Assembly (NCBI GenBank): GCA_028279275.1
Contig: JANQOB010000020.1
Location: 160,285-224,284 of the forward strand
Source: Gammaproteobacteria bacterium
GTDB lineage: Bacteria; Pseudomonadota; Gammaproteobacteria; UBA4575
DNA: 64,000 nt
Reading direction: 5' to 3'
Shown here: positions 55,105 through 64,000 of the stretch, piece by piece
How positions within the stretch are numbered: position 1 is the stretch's first letter
Layout of the letters: each line of letters starts with the position of its first letter
Made by a program: the position numbers and the translations under genes
The notes under the pieces: generated by a model
Databases searched by the model: none
Seen by the model: only the letters and a program-made list of their open reading frames with translations
What the model was told of the DNA's origin: nothing

Positions 55105-55734
55105 ATGGCCTTAGTTGCAAATCGTCGTTCGGGGATGACGTTATTTTCGGATCCACATTGTGCGCAAAGTCATCGCACTCGTATCGTTTTAGCAGAAAAA
55201 GATATTACGGTTGATGTTGTGCACATTGACCCAAACAACAAGCCTGAAGATCTGCTTGATGTAAACCCATATAACTCTGTCCCTACACTCATTGATCGAG
55301 AGTTGGTGCTTTATGACGCACGTGTCATCATGGAATATCTTGATGAACGCTTTCCTCATCCGCCTTTGATGCCTGTGGATCCTGTTACGCGCTCTAAATC
55401 ACGTCTGGCGCTATTTCATATTGAAAAAGACTGGTATGTGCCATTAAATGAAATTAATTCGGGTAATTCTATTGCCGCAGATAACGCAAAAAAAGCCTTA
55501 CAAGAAAGCATTCTTTCGACAGTAGAGGTGTTTAATGCAAAGCCATATTTTTTAAGTGATGAATTTAGTTTGGTAGACTGTAGCATTGCACCCATTTTAT
55601 GGAGATTACCTTATTTCGGTATCAAACTAGGTGCATCGGCAAAGCCAATTATGCAATATGCTGAGCGTGTTTTTGACCGTCCTTCATTCCGAAGTAGTCT
55701 TTCAGAAGAAGAAGTTGAAATGTGGCCTGGCTAG
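55105..55734 (+). CDS. sspA: Stringent starvation protein A
   Basis: 209 residues with a glutathione S-transferase fold: TLFSDPHCAQSHRTRIVLAE, NPYNSVPTLIDRELVLYDAR and a C-terminal helical domain with EFSLVDCSIAPILWRLPYFG. SspA binds RNA polymerase and changes promoter choice in starvation. It directly precedes sspB and follows the bc1 operon, the order found widely in gammaproteobacteria. AAAGAG lies before the ATG. Confidence 0.95.
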   Translation: MALVANRRSGMTLFSDPHCAQSHRTRIVLAEKDITVDVVHIDPNNKPEDLLDVNPYNSVPTLIDRELVLYDARVIMEYLDERFPHPPLMPVDPVTRSKSRLALFHIEKDWYVPLNEINSGNSIAADNAKKALQESILSTVEVFNAKPYFLSDEFSLVDCSIAPILWRLPYFGIKLGASAKPIMQYAERVFDRPSFRSSLSEEEVEMWPG

Positions 55735-55782
55735 TCGTGTAAGCTTTAAGCTCTAAAATCTCAACGTAATCGATCATTCGTC

Positions 55783-56166
55783 ATGACATCAAGCCGCCCA
55801 TATTTATTAAGAGCAATGTATGAGTGGATTGTCGATAATGGTATGACACCCTATGTATTGGTCGATACACGGAATGATCAAGTTATCATCCCCCGTCAAT
55901 ATGAAGAAGATGGCAAAATTGTTTTAAATATTGGTCCAGCAGCTGTGGGGTCGTTAGATCTTAGCAATCAGGCTTTAAGTTTTGATGCAAGATTTGATGG
56001 CACTTCTATGGACGTATATGTTCCGATGGAATTTATTCTAGCAATTTATACGCGTGAAAATGGACAAGGTATGATGTTTGCGGATGAAGACATACCACCT
56101 CCAGGGGATGATTCAGACCAAGGTTCAAGTAAACAAAAGCAATCTCATCTTCGTGTTGTAAAATGA
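55783..56166 (+). CDS. sspB: ClpXP protease specificity-enhancing factor SspB
   Basis: 127 residues. The ssrA-tag-binding domain is [39 protein letters not shown] and [19 protein letters not shown] flexible acidic linker is followed by the C-terminal ClpX-binding tail LRVVK. It delivers ssrA-tagged proteins to ClpXP. Its stop overlaps the start of the macrodomain gene by 4 bp (ATGA). Confidence 0.95.
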   Translation: MTSSRPYLLRAMYEWIVDNGMTPYVLVDTRNDQVIIPRQYEEDGKIVLNIGPAAVGSLDLSNQALSFDARFDGTSMDVYVPMEFILAIYTRENGQGMMFADEDIPPPGDDSDQGSSKQKQSHLRVVK

Positions 56167-56687
56167 TCAAAATTTTACAAGATGATATCACCATGTTAAA
56201 AGTTGATGCCATTGTAAATGCTGCAAACAATAGTTTGCTTGGTGGCGGTGGAGTAGATGGCGCGATCCATAAAGCTGCTGGCCCTGAACTTCTAGAATTT
56301 AATAAAACCTTAAATGGTTGTGAAACGGGTGCAGCAAAAATTTCTCCTGGTTTCAAACTTCCTGCAAATTGGATCATTCATACCGTAGGCCCAGTGTGGC
56401 AAGGTGGTAATCAAGGTGAACCAGAATTGCTTGCACAGTGTTATGAAAATAGTTTCGAACTAGCTCTTGAAAAGAAAATTAAATCCATTGCATTCCCGGC
56501 AATCAGCACAGGGGTGTATGGTTATCCCAAGCACGCTGCAGCGCTTATTGCAATTCAACAGTTTCAAAATTATGAAGAAAAATTTGATGAAGTTATTGCA
56601 TGCTGTTTTAGCGAAGTAGATGTGGAGATTTATGAAGGGTTGTTAGCTGATAGCAGGATGTACGAGTATGAATCAAATCATGGGTGA
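56163..56687 (+). CDS. Macrodomain protein (YmdB-like O-acetyl-ADP-ribose deacetylase)
   Basis: 174 residues. [20 protein letters not shown] and [16 protein letters not shown] are the two ADP-ribose-binding segments, with [10 protein letters not shown] as the catalytic loop. YmdB-type proteins hydrolyse O-acetyl-ADP-ribose or remove ADP-ribose from proteins. The 4-bp overlap with sspB suggests that it is made together with the ClpXP adaptor. No toxin or ADP-ribosyltransferase partner is adjacent. Confidence 0.9.
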   Translation: MIKILQDDITMLKVDAIVNAANNSLLGGGGVDGAIHKAAGPELLEFNKTLNGCETGAAKISPGFKLPANWIIHTVGPVWQGGNQGEPELLAQCYENSFELALEKKIKSIAFPAISTGVYGYPKHAAALIAIQQFQNYEEKFDEVIACCFSEVDVEIYEGLLADSRMYEYESNHG

Positions 56688-56719
56688 TTTGTTCTGATTA
56701 AAAAATTTTCTGAAATTTC

Positions 56720-56741
56720 TGTCGGCCAATAACGGTCATTT
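56720..56741. repeat. Short stem-loop repeat, copy E (partial)
   Basis: TGTCGGCCAATAACGGTCATT resembles the right two thirds of copy A (GGTCAATAGCGGTCATT). It sits 33 bp after the macrodomain gene and 22 bp before the stop of the small membrane-protein gene. Confidence 0.55.
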
Positions 56742-56762
56742 ATTAATTATTCCTTTTCAGGC

Positions 56763-57005
56763 TTATTTTTTGATTCTAAAGCAATCTAAAAGAAAAGCAG
56801 CCGCTATTAAAATTAATATACTCATTAAAATTACGAAACTCACTGGCTGATCTTGCCAACATACAAAATTCATCTTTCCTGCGCCACTTACACAGTATTT
56901 TTCAGTGGAAAAAACAAGTGCCAAATACGAAAGAATTAGGGTCACTATAAAAATGAATTTAACTTTTGATACTAATATAATTTTCACAAGTAAATTTATA
57001 TTCAA
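56763..57005 (-). CDS. Small two-helix membrane protein, unrecognised
   Basis: 80 residues. Two hydrophobic segments (FIFIVTLILSYLALVF and VSFVILMSILILIAAAFLL) are separated by a short polar loop with two cysteines (YCVSGAGKMNFVCWQD) that would be periplasmic if both termini are inside, and might form a disulfide. The C-terminus is basic (CFRIKK). I recognise no family. The gene is bracketed by repeat copies E and F and lies between core-type genes, so it is probably a recent acquisition. Confidence 0.6.
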   Translation of the reverse strand: MNINLLVKIILVSKVKFIFIVTLILSYLALVFSTEKYCVSGAGKMNFVCWQDQPVSFVILMSILILIAAAFLLDCFRIKK

Positions 57006-57016
57006 TAGTCGGATTA

Positions 57017-57049
57017 TGTCCGCTTTGGGTCGAAAGCAGTCATTTTGAA
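57017..57049. repeat. Short stem-loop repeat, copy F
   Basis: TGTCCGCTTT, loop gggtcg, AAAGCAGTCA, then TTTTGAA. It is the best-preserved left arm and loop of the family, 11 bp upstream of the small membrane-protein start. The trailing TGAA is shared with copy A. Confidence 0.7.
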
Positions 57050-57128
57050 CTCATACTTTGAATTTTCCAAGCGTTGGATTATTTTATTTCTCTTGATTCT
57101 AATCTGTTCGCGTCATCCTAGACGCGAC

Positions 57129-58541
57129 TCATATTCGCCCATCCCTGGGCTCACCTCCATGTGCTCGGTACGGTAATGTCTTTCCGGGATTGAGGATGTT
57201 GTTGGGATCAAATTGTTTTTTAATTTTGTGCATTAGAGCAAGTGTAGCGCTATCAATTTCTTGCGAAACAAAATCGCGTTTAGCAAGCCCCACTCCATGT
57301 TCACCTGAAAGTGTGCCACCCAAGCTTAATACACACTCAAAAACTTCGTTTAAGCAAGCTTTAGCTGCAGCCTCTTGCTTGTTTGCATCATATAAAAGAT
57401 TAACGTGTAAGTTACCATTGCCTGCATGACCAAAATTAAAAATTGCAATGCCATGCTTTTTGCTTAGTTTTTCAAGTTCATTCAATAATATGGGTAATTG
57501 CGTAACTGGTACCACTACATCTTCATTGATTTTGTTTGGTGAAAAACTACGCAAGGCAGGAGATAATACTTTGCGTGCAGTCCACAAGTCTGACTTTTGT
57601 TTTTCATCTTCAGCGGTTTTGAGTTCGATGCATCCACTATTTTGTGCTGCATTCAATACTGCCTCTGTACTCGCTGCAATGCTTTTAGTGAGTCCATCTA
57701 CTTCAATCATCAACATCGCTTGTGCTTGAGGATCAATTTCAAGACTGGATTGCTGGCGTATTAAGTTCAGTGAGCCTGAATCAATAAACTCTAATGTATA
57801 CGGTAAAGTATTTTGTGCGAGTATGTTGATGACAGCATCAACTGCGGCATCGGCATTTTTATAAAGTGCGCGAACGGTATTAATACGCTCCGGTTTTGGA
57901 TGAAGTTTTAATCGTGCCTCAGTAATAACACCCAAGGTTCCTTCGCTTCCGATAAGTAAGCGTGTAAGGTCTAAACCAACAACACCTTTCGTAGTCGCAC
58001 TGCCGGTATGAATGGTTTCGCCTGTTCCTGTAACGGCTTTTAAACTCAAGGTATTTTCTCTACAGGTACCATATTTTACAGCACGAGGTCCTGCAGCGTT
58101 GCAAGCCAAATTACCACCTACACTGCAATAGTCTGCGCTACTCGGATCGGGAGGCCAAAATAAATTATGCTCAGTTGCATGTTTTTGAATGTCTGCATTT
58201 AATACACCCGGTTCTACGCGCATGTTTCGATTGTCTGCATCAACTTCGATAATTTGATTCATACGTTCTGTTGACAATACGACACCCGCATGTATAGGAA
58301 CAGCAGCTCCTGTGGTACCAGTACCACGTCCTCTTGTGGTAAGTGAAATGTTATGTTCATTGCAAATTTTCACACAACTTACAATCTGTTCGTGTTTTGT
58401 GGGAAGTAAAACAAGATCCGGGCAAGCATGTTGTTTACTGTTATCATAACCATAGGCCCAACACTCACCTTGATCAGTAAGTACAGCGTTTTCACCACAA
58501 GCTTCAACAAACTTGTTTGTAATGAGTGATTCTAAAGCCAC
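57129..58541 (-). CDS. FAD-binding 2-hydroxyacid dehydrogenase (GlcD / D-lactate dehydrogenase family)
   Basis: 470 residues of the PCMH-type flavoprotein family. The FAD-binding domain has TRGRGTGTTGAAVPIHAGV, PPDPSSADYCSVGGNLACNA and LLIGSEGTLGVITEARL. The C-terminal cap has FGHAGNGNLHVNLLYD and GGTLSGEHGVGLAKR. Members oxidise glycolate, D-lactate or D-2-hydroxyglutarate and pass electrons to a quinone or flavoprotein. No glcE or glcF partner is adjacent, so D-lactate-type activity is somewhat more likely. A 7-bp hairpin without a T-run lies at 57108-57127, just after its stop. Confidence 0.88.
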   Translation of the reverse strand: MALESLITNKFVEACGENAVLTDQGECWAYGYDNSKQHACPDLVLLPTKHEQIVSCVKICNEHNISLTTRGRGTGTTGAAVPIHAGVVLSTERMNQIIEVDADNRNMRVEPGVLNADIQKHATEHNLFWPPDPSSADYCSVGGNLACNAAGPRAVKYGTCRENTLSLKAVTGTGETIHTGSATTKGVVGLDLTRLLIGSEGTLGVITEARLKLHPKPERINTVRALYKNADAAVDAVINILAQNTLPYTLEFIDSGSLNLIRQQSSLEIDPQAQAMLMIEVDGLTKSIAASTEAVLNAAQNSGCIELKTAEDEKQKSDLWTARKVLSPALRSFSPNKINEDVVVPVTQLPILLNELEKLSKKHGIAIFNFGHAGNGNLHVNLLYDANKQEAAAKACLNEVFECVLSLGGTLSGEHGVGLAKRDFVSQEIDSATLALMHKIKKQFDPNNILNPGKTLPYRAHGGEPRDGRI

Positions 58542-58563
58542 GTTTTGTTAAACGCTTAGGAAC

Positions 58564-59500
<937 letters not shown>

Positions 59501-59510
59501 GCAGTATTTA

Positions 59511-61439
59511 CTAATTGGGCTCCAATTGTGCTGAATAATCGGGTATCGAACCTAATGTTTCCGGTTTACCTTTATTAAATTTAGCCCACACGAGTTCACG
59601 GTAAATTCTATTTTGCGAATCAATACTTAACTTTCCTGTGGTGCCATCATAGCGGTCGAATTCATTTGCCGCTAAGCGCTGTAAATGAGGGATCACTTGG
59701 TAAGCATCAATACCTAGAGCAGCAAAGCGCGGCAGTCTAGAAGAGCTGCTAGAGACTTGTAAGTCCAAGGAATCTTTTAGTAATGCCATTGAGGGATCGT
59801 CAGTGAGCAGCCATGGCACATCGCAATAAGTAATACCATTAATATCTTGATCAGCAGAAATGTTTTCATTTCCAGAGAAAATATGTGAAGTGGCAAATAC
59901 GGGCAAATCAGAGGCAAAGTGATAGCTTAACTGAGGGCGTATCAATCGTGCTTGTTGAGGTGACGCCGCAATGAAAACAAAGTCTGCGTCTTGACGTCGT
60001 CTTGGTTCAAATTCTATTTCTGTTTTAATTATCGATTGCAATTTGCGTCGACGTAGTTCGCTTTGATTAAGTTGCAATAAAGTTTTAATGGCAACTGAGT
60101 AATCAGCATCTTGTGGAAAATAACGTTCAGACTGTAACACCGTGCCCCCTAATTCAAGAAAGCGACTCGAAAAAGCGGATAATAAGCGCGAACCCCATTC
60201 TCCTTCGGGAACAAGTACTAATGCGGTACTTTTATTTTCAAATGCTGCGCGTTCAGCTACCTGTTTAGCCTCATCTTCTGGCAGTAAGCCAAATTGGTAT
60301 AAGTTATTGGCCCCTGTTAATGCATCGCCGGAATAATTTAAAGATAATGTTGGAACAGGTAATGTCCCTTGGCTTGCTAATGTCCGTACGGCGTCTTTTT
60401 GGAATGGGCCAATAATGAAATCAGCTCCTTCATTTACAGCTCGGCGATAGTAACTTATTGCTGATATAGGATCGTCGCCAGTATCATAAACTACAAGTTC
60501 CGGTGGTGGATTAATTGCTTCATCAAATTCACGTGCAGTTATAATTCCTGAGTACACTGCTTCAGCAACTTTTCCATAGCGCCCTGTAAGCGGTAATAGC
60601 AGCGCGATTTTATTTGGCGCAATATGAAAAGCTGCATAATCCTGATTTATTGAGTCGATAATATGATTAGGGATGCGGTGTCCAGAGTATCTCTTTCTCC
60701 ATTGCTGAATGGCGTTATCAATAGATGCTTGATTTGCATGAAGCTGCTTTTGTATTGCTACTAAACTTAACCAAGCGGCAAGTTCGAAGTTACTATTGTT
60801 TTGTGACCAAGAATTTAACTCTTCCGTATTCGTGTTAAGCAACGATTGCCATATGAGTTCATTATTTTTTTTCAATTGCGCAGGTTTTTTCAATAAATTA
60901 TTTAACGCAATTCGGGTTTCAATTGATTGTTTGACTTGGCCAGCGCTATTTAAAGCTTTAGCGCGAACCGCAAATAAATGTGGATCATATTTATCTGAAA
61001 GATTTATTAATTTTTCTGGTACTGCATTGAGTGCGAGCTGAGGTTGCCCATTTAGTAATGCCAGTTCTGCCGTTGCTACACGTTTGCGAACAAATAGATC
61101 CTGATTTAATGTGCTTTCGTCAATCGCACTTAAATACTGTTGAGCTTGAAGTTTGGTTCCAGGTTGCAATACAGCTTCAGCCGCTCTTATTTGCAATGCT
61201 TCTTTTTGAGGTGATGGTTGATTTTCAGACTCAGACCAAAAGATAGCTGCGGCTTCTTGATACTTGCCCGCGTTAAGAAGCTTTTCGGCTTTGCGTGTTT
61301 GAGCATTACCAGTATTGAAGACGTTGCTTGCATCGAGCGAAAAGTCAGCACAACTTGAAAGCATGAGCACGGTAAATAATGTTATAAATACCAGCGCAAA
61401 TGAATTTTTTAATGAGTATTGGTGTTGGGTTATTTGCAT
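59511..61439 (-). CDS. lpoA: Penicillin-binding-protein activator LpoA
   Basis: 642 residues. The lipoprotein signal ends LSSC with Cys30, predicting an outer-membrane lipoprotein. An N-terminal helical TPR-like domain (about 40-260) and a C-terminal type I periplasmic-binding-protein fold (IALLLPLTGRYGKVAEAVYS, EGADFIIGPFQKDAVRTLA) follow. LpoA reaches through the periplasm to stimulate PBP1a transpeptidation. It is divergent from rsmI with a gap of only 34 bp, the usual arrangement. Confidence 0.93.
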   Translation of the reverse strand: MQITQHQYSLKNSFALVFITLFTVLMLSSCADFSLDASNVFNTGNAQTRKAEKLLNAGKYQEAAAIFWSESENQPSPQKEALQIRAAEAVLQPGTKLQAQQYLSAIDESTLNQDLFVRKRVATAELALLNGQPQLALNAVPEKLINLSDKYDPHLFAVRAKALNSAGQVKQSIETRIALNNLLKKPAQLKKNNELIWQSLLNTNTEELNSWSQNNSNFELAAWLSLVAIQKQLHANQASIDNAIQQWRKRYSGHRIPNHIIDSINQDYAAFHIAPNKIALLLPLTGRYGKVAEAVYSGIITAREFDEAINPPPELVVYDTGDDPISAISYYRRAVNEGADFIIGPFQKDAVRTLASQGTLPVPTLSLNYSGDALTGANNLYQFGLLPEDEAKQVAERAAFENKSTALVLVPEGEWGSRLLSAFSSRFLELGGTVLQSERYFPQDADYSVAIKTLLQLNQSELRRRKLQSIIKTEIEFEPRRRQDADFVFIAASPQQARLIRPQLSYHFASDLPVFATSHIFSGNENISADQDINGITYCDVPWLLTDDPSMALLKDSLDLQVSSSSSRLPRFAALGIDAYQVIPHLQRLAANEFDRYDGTTGKLSIDSQNRIYRELVWAKFNKGKPETLGSIPDYSAQLEPN

Positions 61440-61473
61440 TAATATGATTGGTTTATATTCTTAATTAATAGTT

Positions 61474-62325
61474 ATGAGTGATTTTGGTACTTTGTACATT
61501 ATTGCTACGCCTATAGGCAATCTTGCAGATATATCTTTGCGAGCGTTAGACACTATAAAGGCAGTTAAGGTTTTATATGCCGAAGATACTCGTGTTACTC
61601 AACACTTATTAGATCACTATGGTATCCAAGCTAAATTGTTGTCGCTACATGATTTTAACGAATCTAAGAGGATATCTTCAGTTATTGAGCATCTGCAAGC
61701 AGGCTCTGATGTTGGCCTAGTATCGGATGCGGGTACTCCGCTTATCAGTGATCCTGGCTATAAATTGGTTGCAAGTGTACAGGATGCTGGATTAGATGTT
61801 CGCGCGATTCCCGGGCCAAGTGCTTTGACGGCGGCGCTATCGGTTTGCGGTATACCAACTGATCGCTTTGTATTCGAGGGCTTTCTGCCTAAATCAAGCA
61901 ATGATCGAAATAAACGATTAGCAATGTTGAGATTTGAAACACGTACGATAGTGTTTTATGAATCACCAAAGCGTATAGAAGCGTCTATACAATCTTGTAT
62001 TGAATTCATGGGCGCTGATCGCAAAGCAGCATTGTTACGTGAAATGACAAAACACTATGAACAACATTTTTGTGCTGATTTGCATACGATTAAAAAGCAG
62101 CTTGCCAGTCAAAATGAAAAGCTGCGTGGCGAGATGGTATTGATATTACATGGTAATGATTCACAGGAGGACGAGGTCGAGTTTGAGAAAGCCATGAAAT
62201 TATTAGTAGATTTACAACAACACATGTCACTTAAAGAGGCAGTAGCGATTGTGGCAAAGCATAGTGGTGTGCGCCGTAACCAGCTTTATTCCCAAGGTTT
62301 AAAAGATAATTCTAATAATCAATAA
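61474..62325 (+). CDS. rsmI: 16S rRNA (cytidine1402-2'-O)-methyltransferase
   Basis: 283 residues of the tetrapyrrole-methylase fold: GTLYIIATPIGNLADISLRA, LYAEDTRVTQHLLDHYGI, SDAGTPLISDPGYKLV, IPGPSALTAALSVCGIPTDR. It adds the 2'-O-methyl group to C1402 of 16S rRNA in the decoding centre. rsmH, encoded 1.2 kb downstream, methylates the N4 position of the same base. Confidence 0.96.
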   Translation: MSDFGTLYIIATPIGNLADISLRALDTIKAVKVLYAEDTRVTQHLLDHYGIQAKLLSLHDFNESKRISSVIEHLQAGSDVGLVSDAGTPLISDPGYKLVASVQDAGLDVRAIPGPSALTAALSVCGIPTDRFVFEGFLPKSSNDRNKRLAMLRFETRTIVFYESPKRIEASIQSCIEFMGADRKAALLREMTKHYEQHFCADLHTIKKQLASQNEKLRGEMVLILHGNDSQEDEVEFEKAMKLLVDLQQHMSLKEAVAIVAKHSGVRRNQLYSQGLKDNSNNQ

Positions 62326-62344
62326 GAGATGTTATCTTTTATAG

Positions 62345-62737
62345 TGGAGTTAGCTAAGCAGTCGCTGCTCCACTTAATTTGATGGAGCAGTGTGCTTCAT
62401 TAATTTAAGTGGAGCAGAGGAAAGTCCGGGCTCTACGGGCAAGGTGCCAGGTAACACCTGGAGAACGTGAGTTCATGGAAAGTGCAACAGAAAGTAAACC
62501 GCCTACGTTTTTAATTTAGGCAAGGGTGAAAAGGTGCGGTAAGAGCGCACCGCACAACTGGTAACAGGAGTGGCAAGGTAAACCCCACCCAGAGCAAGAC
62601 CAAATAGAGGGGCGAGGAGAAATCCTGCGCATGGCCCGTGCGGCCCCTGGGTAGGTTGCTCGAGGCTTGTGGTGACACAAGTCCTAGATGAATGACTGCT
62701 CTCGACAGAACCCGGCTTATCGGCTAACTCCAATCAA
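62345..62737 (+). ncRNA. rnpB: RNase P RNA (type A)
   Basis: All universal segments are present in order: GAGGAAAGTCCGGGCTC at 62416-62432, ACAGAAAGTAAACCGCC near 62488, AAGGGTGAAAAGGTGCGGTA near 62522, AGAGCAAGACCAAATAG near 62591, and GACAGAACCCGGCTTAT near 62706. The ends are set by helix P1, GGAGTTAGC (62346-62354) pairing with GCTAACTCC (62725-62733). RNase P RNA is the catalytic part that trims tRNA 5' leaders. The position between rsmI and mraZ is standard. Exact termini are approximate. The P3 arm is long (13-bp outer stem). Confidence 0.97.
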
Positions 62738-62867
62738 ATCTGAACATGTTTTCACTGGGAGTGGAATTCACAGAGCCGATATAAAATATATCGCTGGCTA
62801 GCCATTCTTAATCTAAATTATCACTATTCTCTTTTAACCCCACAGAATTTAGTAAGTTAATTACAAA

Positions 62868-62890
62868 ATACCCTGTATTTTTCAGGGTAT
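62868..62890. other. Hairpin downstream of rnpB
   Basis: ATACCCTG (62868-62875) and CAGGGTAT (62883-62890) form a perfect 8-bp stem with a T-rich loop. There is no T-tract on its plus-strand 3' side, so it is not a standard terminator for rnpB. A second 7-bp stem, CGATATA/TATATCG, is at 62777-62793. Either could take part in 3'-end processing or rho-dependent ending of rnpB transcripts. Confidence 0.4.
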
Positions 62891-62948
62891 AAAGTGTCTT
62901 AACTATCTGTCTTATAAGAAATTTTTTAGCAATTTTCTATTTAACTAC

Positions 62949-62977
62949 TTGCAATCCAACGGACTCGTTTCTATAGT
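62949..62977 (+). promoter_or_regulatory. Sigma-70 promoter of the mraZ (dcw) cluster
   Basis: TTGCAA (62949-62954) and TATAGT (62972-62977) are separated by exactly 17 bp. Transcription would start near 62984, just where the MraZ boxes begin, which matches the known layout in which MraZ represses its own promoter. Confidence 0.7.
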
Positions 62978-62985
62978 GTCAAAAA

Positions 62986-63011
62986 GTGGGAAATTGTGGG
63001 AAAACATGGAA
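62986..63011 (+). promoter_or_regulatory. MraZ-binding direct repeats
   Basis: Three direct repeats spaced 10 bp apart, TGGGA (62987), TGGGA (62997) and TGGAA (63007), fit the TGGGA-N5 repeats bound by the ring-shaped MraZ protein. They lie between the predicted promoter and the mraZ start. Confidence 0.8.
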
Positions 63012-63033
63012 TAAAGCTCCGTGACGAATACGT

Positions 63034-63486
63034 ATGTTTCAGGGAATCAACGATCTCAATTTGGATGCCAAAGGCCGTATGTCTTTGCCTGCTCGATATC
63101 GCGACAGCATACAAGAAAGTTGTGCAGGGAGTTTAGTGATTACTGTTGATGTTGACCGCTGTTTACTGATTTACCCACAACCTGAATGGCATGTCATTCA
63201 ACAAAAACTAATGCAGTTGCCAAGTATTAATAAGCAAGTACGGCGCTTACAGCGTTTGCTACTTGGCCATGCAACAGAATGCGAGGTGGATGGTAGCTAT
63301 CGAATTTTATTACCTCCACCATTGAGGAAATTTGCAAGCTTAACTAAACACGCCGTGCTGATCGGGCAAGGCAATAAGTTCGAGCTTTGGGATCAAGAAA
63401 CATGGGAGAAAATGCGAGAGCGTTGGATAAAAGAGGAAAATAAATTAAGTGATATTTCTGAAGCACTTGAAACACTCTCGATATAA
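63034..63486 (+). CDS. mraZ: Transcriptional regulator MraZ
   Basis: 150 residues with two SpoVT/AbrB-like repeats. The first has [19 protein letters not shown] and the second [19 protein letters not shown], each with a variant of the D-x-x-G-R-x-x-x-P motif; in the second repeat the pattern is degenerate (SYRILLP). MraZ binds the TGGGA repeats upstream of its own gene and represses the division/cell-wall cluster. rsmH begins 3 bp after its stop. Confidence 0.96.
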   Translation: MFQGINDLNLDAKGRMSLPARYRDSIQESCAGSLVITVDVDRCLLIYPQPEWHVIQQKLMQLPSINKQVRRLQRLLLGHATECEVDGSYRILLPPPLRKFASLTKHAVLIGQGNKFELWDQETWEKMRERWIKEENKLSDISEALETLSI

Positions 63487-63488
63487 GA

Positions 63489-64000
63489 ATGAATGATGCT
63501 GCACAAGAGCATCAACCAGTACTGCTGGCAGAAGCTGTAGAAGCTTTAAATATTAATCCAAATGGCAAATATATCGATTGTACGTTTGGGCGGGGTGGAC
63601 ATAGCCAAGAAATATTAAATAAATTGAGCAAACAAGGAAAATTACTCGCAATTGATCAAGATGAAGAAGCTATTGAATATGGTAAAAAAAAATTTCACAA
63701 CGACTCGCGAATTATATTAGCACAAACCAATTTTACAAATATTTTACAAGTGGCAAAACAAAACAATTTTAATGTTGGTGTGCAAGGTATTTTATTTGAT
63801 TTAGGTGTTTCCTCACCTCAGTTAGATAATGCAATGAGGGGTTTTAGTTTTATGCAAGATGGTCCATTAGATATGCGCATGGACACTACGCAAGGCTTAA
63901 GTGCAGCTGAATGGCTACAAAAAGTAAATGTGCATGCATTGACTACAGTTTTGAAAGAATATGGTCAAGAGCGTTTCAGTAAAAGAATTGCCAAAGCAAT
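63489..64000 (+). CDS. rsmH: 16S rRNA (cytosine1402-N4)-methyltransferase (partial, 3' end beyond the window)
   Basis: My own translation from the ATG at 63489 gives about 170 residues with no stop before the edge. [28 protein letters not shown] (SAM-binding loop), [28 protein letters not shown] and [15 protein letters not shown] are all RsmH/MraW hallmarks. It methylates N4 of C1402 in 16S rRNA and is the second gene of the dcw cluster. Confidence 0.96.
   Translation, partial: MNDAAQEHQPVLLAEAVEALNINPNGKYIDCTFGRGGHSQEILNKLSKQGKLLAIDQDEEAIEYGKKKFHNDSRIILAQTNFTNILQVAKQNNFNVGVQGILFDLGVSSPQLDNAMRGFSFMQDGPLDMRMDTTQGLSAAEWLQKVNVHALTTVLKEYGQERFSKRIAKA

Overview
The window looks like a chromosomal segment of an AT-rich gammaproteobacterium (roughly 38-40% G+C by eye). 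The main reason is a long run of core genes in an order familiar from Pseudomonas, Xanthomonas and their relatives: mgtE-ptsI-ptsH-EIIA-rapZ-hprK-ptsN-hpf-rpoN-lptB-lptA-lptC-kdsC-yrbG, then mlaFEDCB-murA-hisG-hisD-hisC-degS/algW-nif3-petABC-sspAB, then diaA-yraN-lpoA-rsmI-rnpB-mraZ-rsmH. I cannot assign an order or genus. No transposase, integrase, prophage, CRISPR array or tRNA gene was seen.

Layout. (1) 1-13.9 kb is a surface-polysaccharide locus: a partial O-antigen ligase/polymerase, two glycosyltransferases (GT2, GT4), an AsnB-type amidotransferase, a two-domain MDR/Gfo-Idh oxidoreductase, a heparinase II/III-like protein, an AlgD-like GDP-mannose dehydrogenase, a polyprenyl-phosphate sugar transferase and a DUF6580-like membrane protein. 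Four 16-bp CRP-type palindromes lie in its intergenic regions. (2) 13.9-20.5 kb is central metabolism: a membrane-anchored FMN glutamate-synthase-like protein, and a likely operon of a ThDP enzyme (acetolactate synthase-like), an aldehyde dehydrogenase and NAD-malic enzyme. (3) 20.5-26.3 kb holds an EF-hand protein, nth, an orphan RnfB-like ferredoxin, metG, apbC, a WHy-domain lipoprotein and dcd. (4) 26.3-29.2 kb is an accessory island (HxlR regulator, tautomerase, serine hydrolase, VOC protein) whose modules are each bracketed by copies of a short stem-loop repeat.

(5) 29.2-40.9 kb runs leftwards: MgtE, a regulatory PTS without a membrane sugar permease but with HPr kinase, sigma-54, LPS transport (LptABC) and KdsC. 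(6) 40.9-51.3 kb covers the Mla phospholipid-transport operon, murA and a histidine cluster that carries an AroG-type DAHP synthase. A roughly 120-bp palindromic element occurs twice here, once inside the mla operon and once overlapping the hisD stop codon. (7) 51.3-56.7 kb has Nif3, the cytochrome bc1 complex, SspA/SspB and a macrodomain protein. (8) 56.7-64 kb has a second repeat-bracketed single gene, a GlcD-like flavoprotein, diaA-yraN-lpoA, rsmI, RNase P RNA, and the start of the division/cell-wall cluster (mraZ, rsmH) with a recognisable promoter and MraZ boxes.

The least explained structures are the two repeat families. The short stem-loop repeat delimits single accessory genes like a cassette array, although no integron machinery is visible. 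The CRP-like sites concentrated on the polysaccharide locus and the tandem HxlR operators are the clearest regulatory signals.
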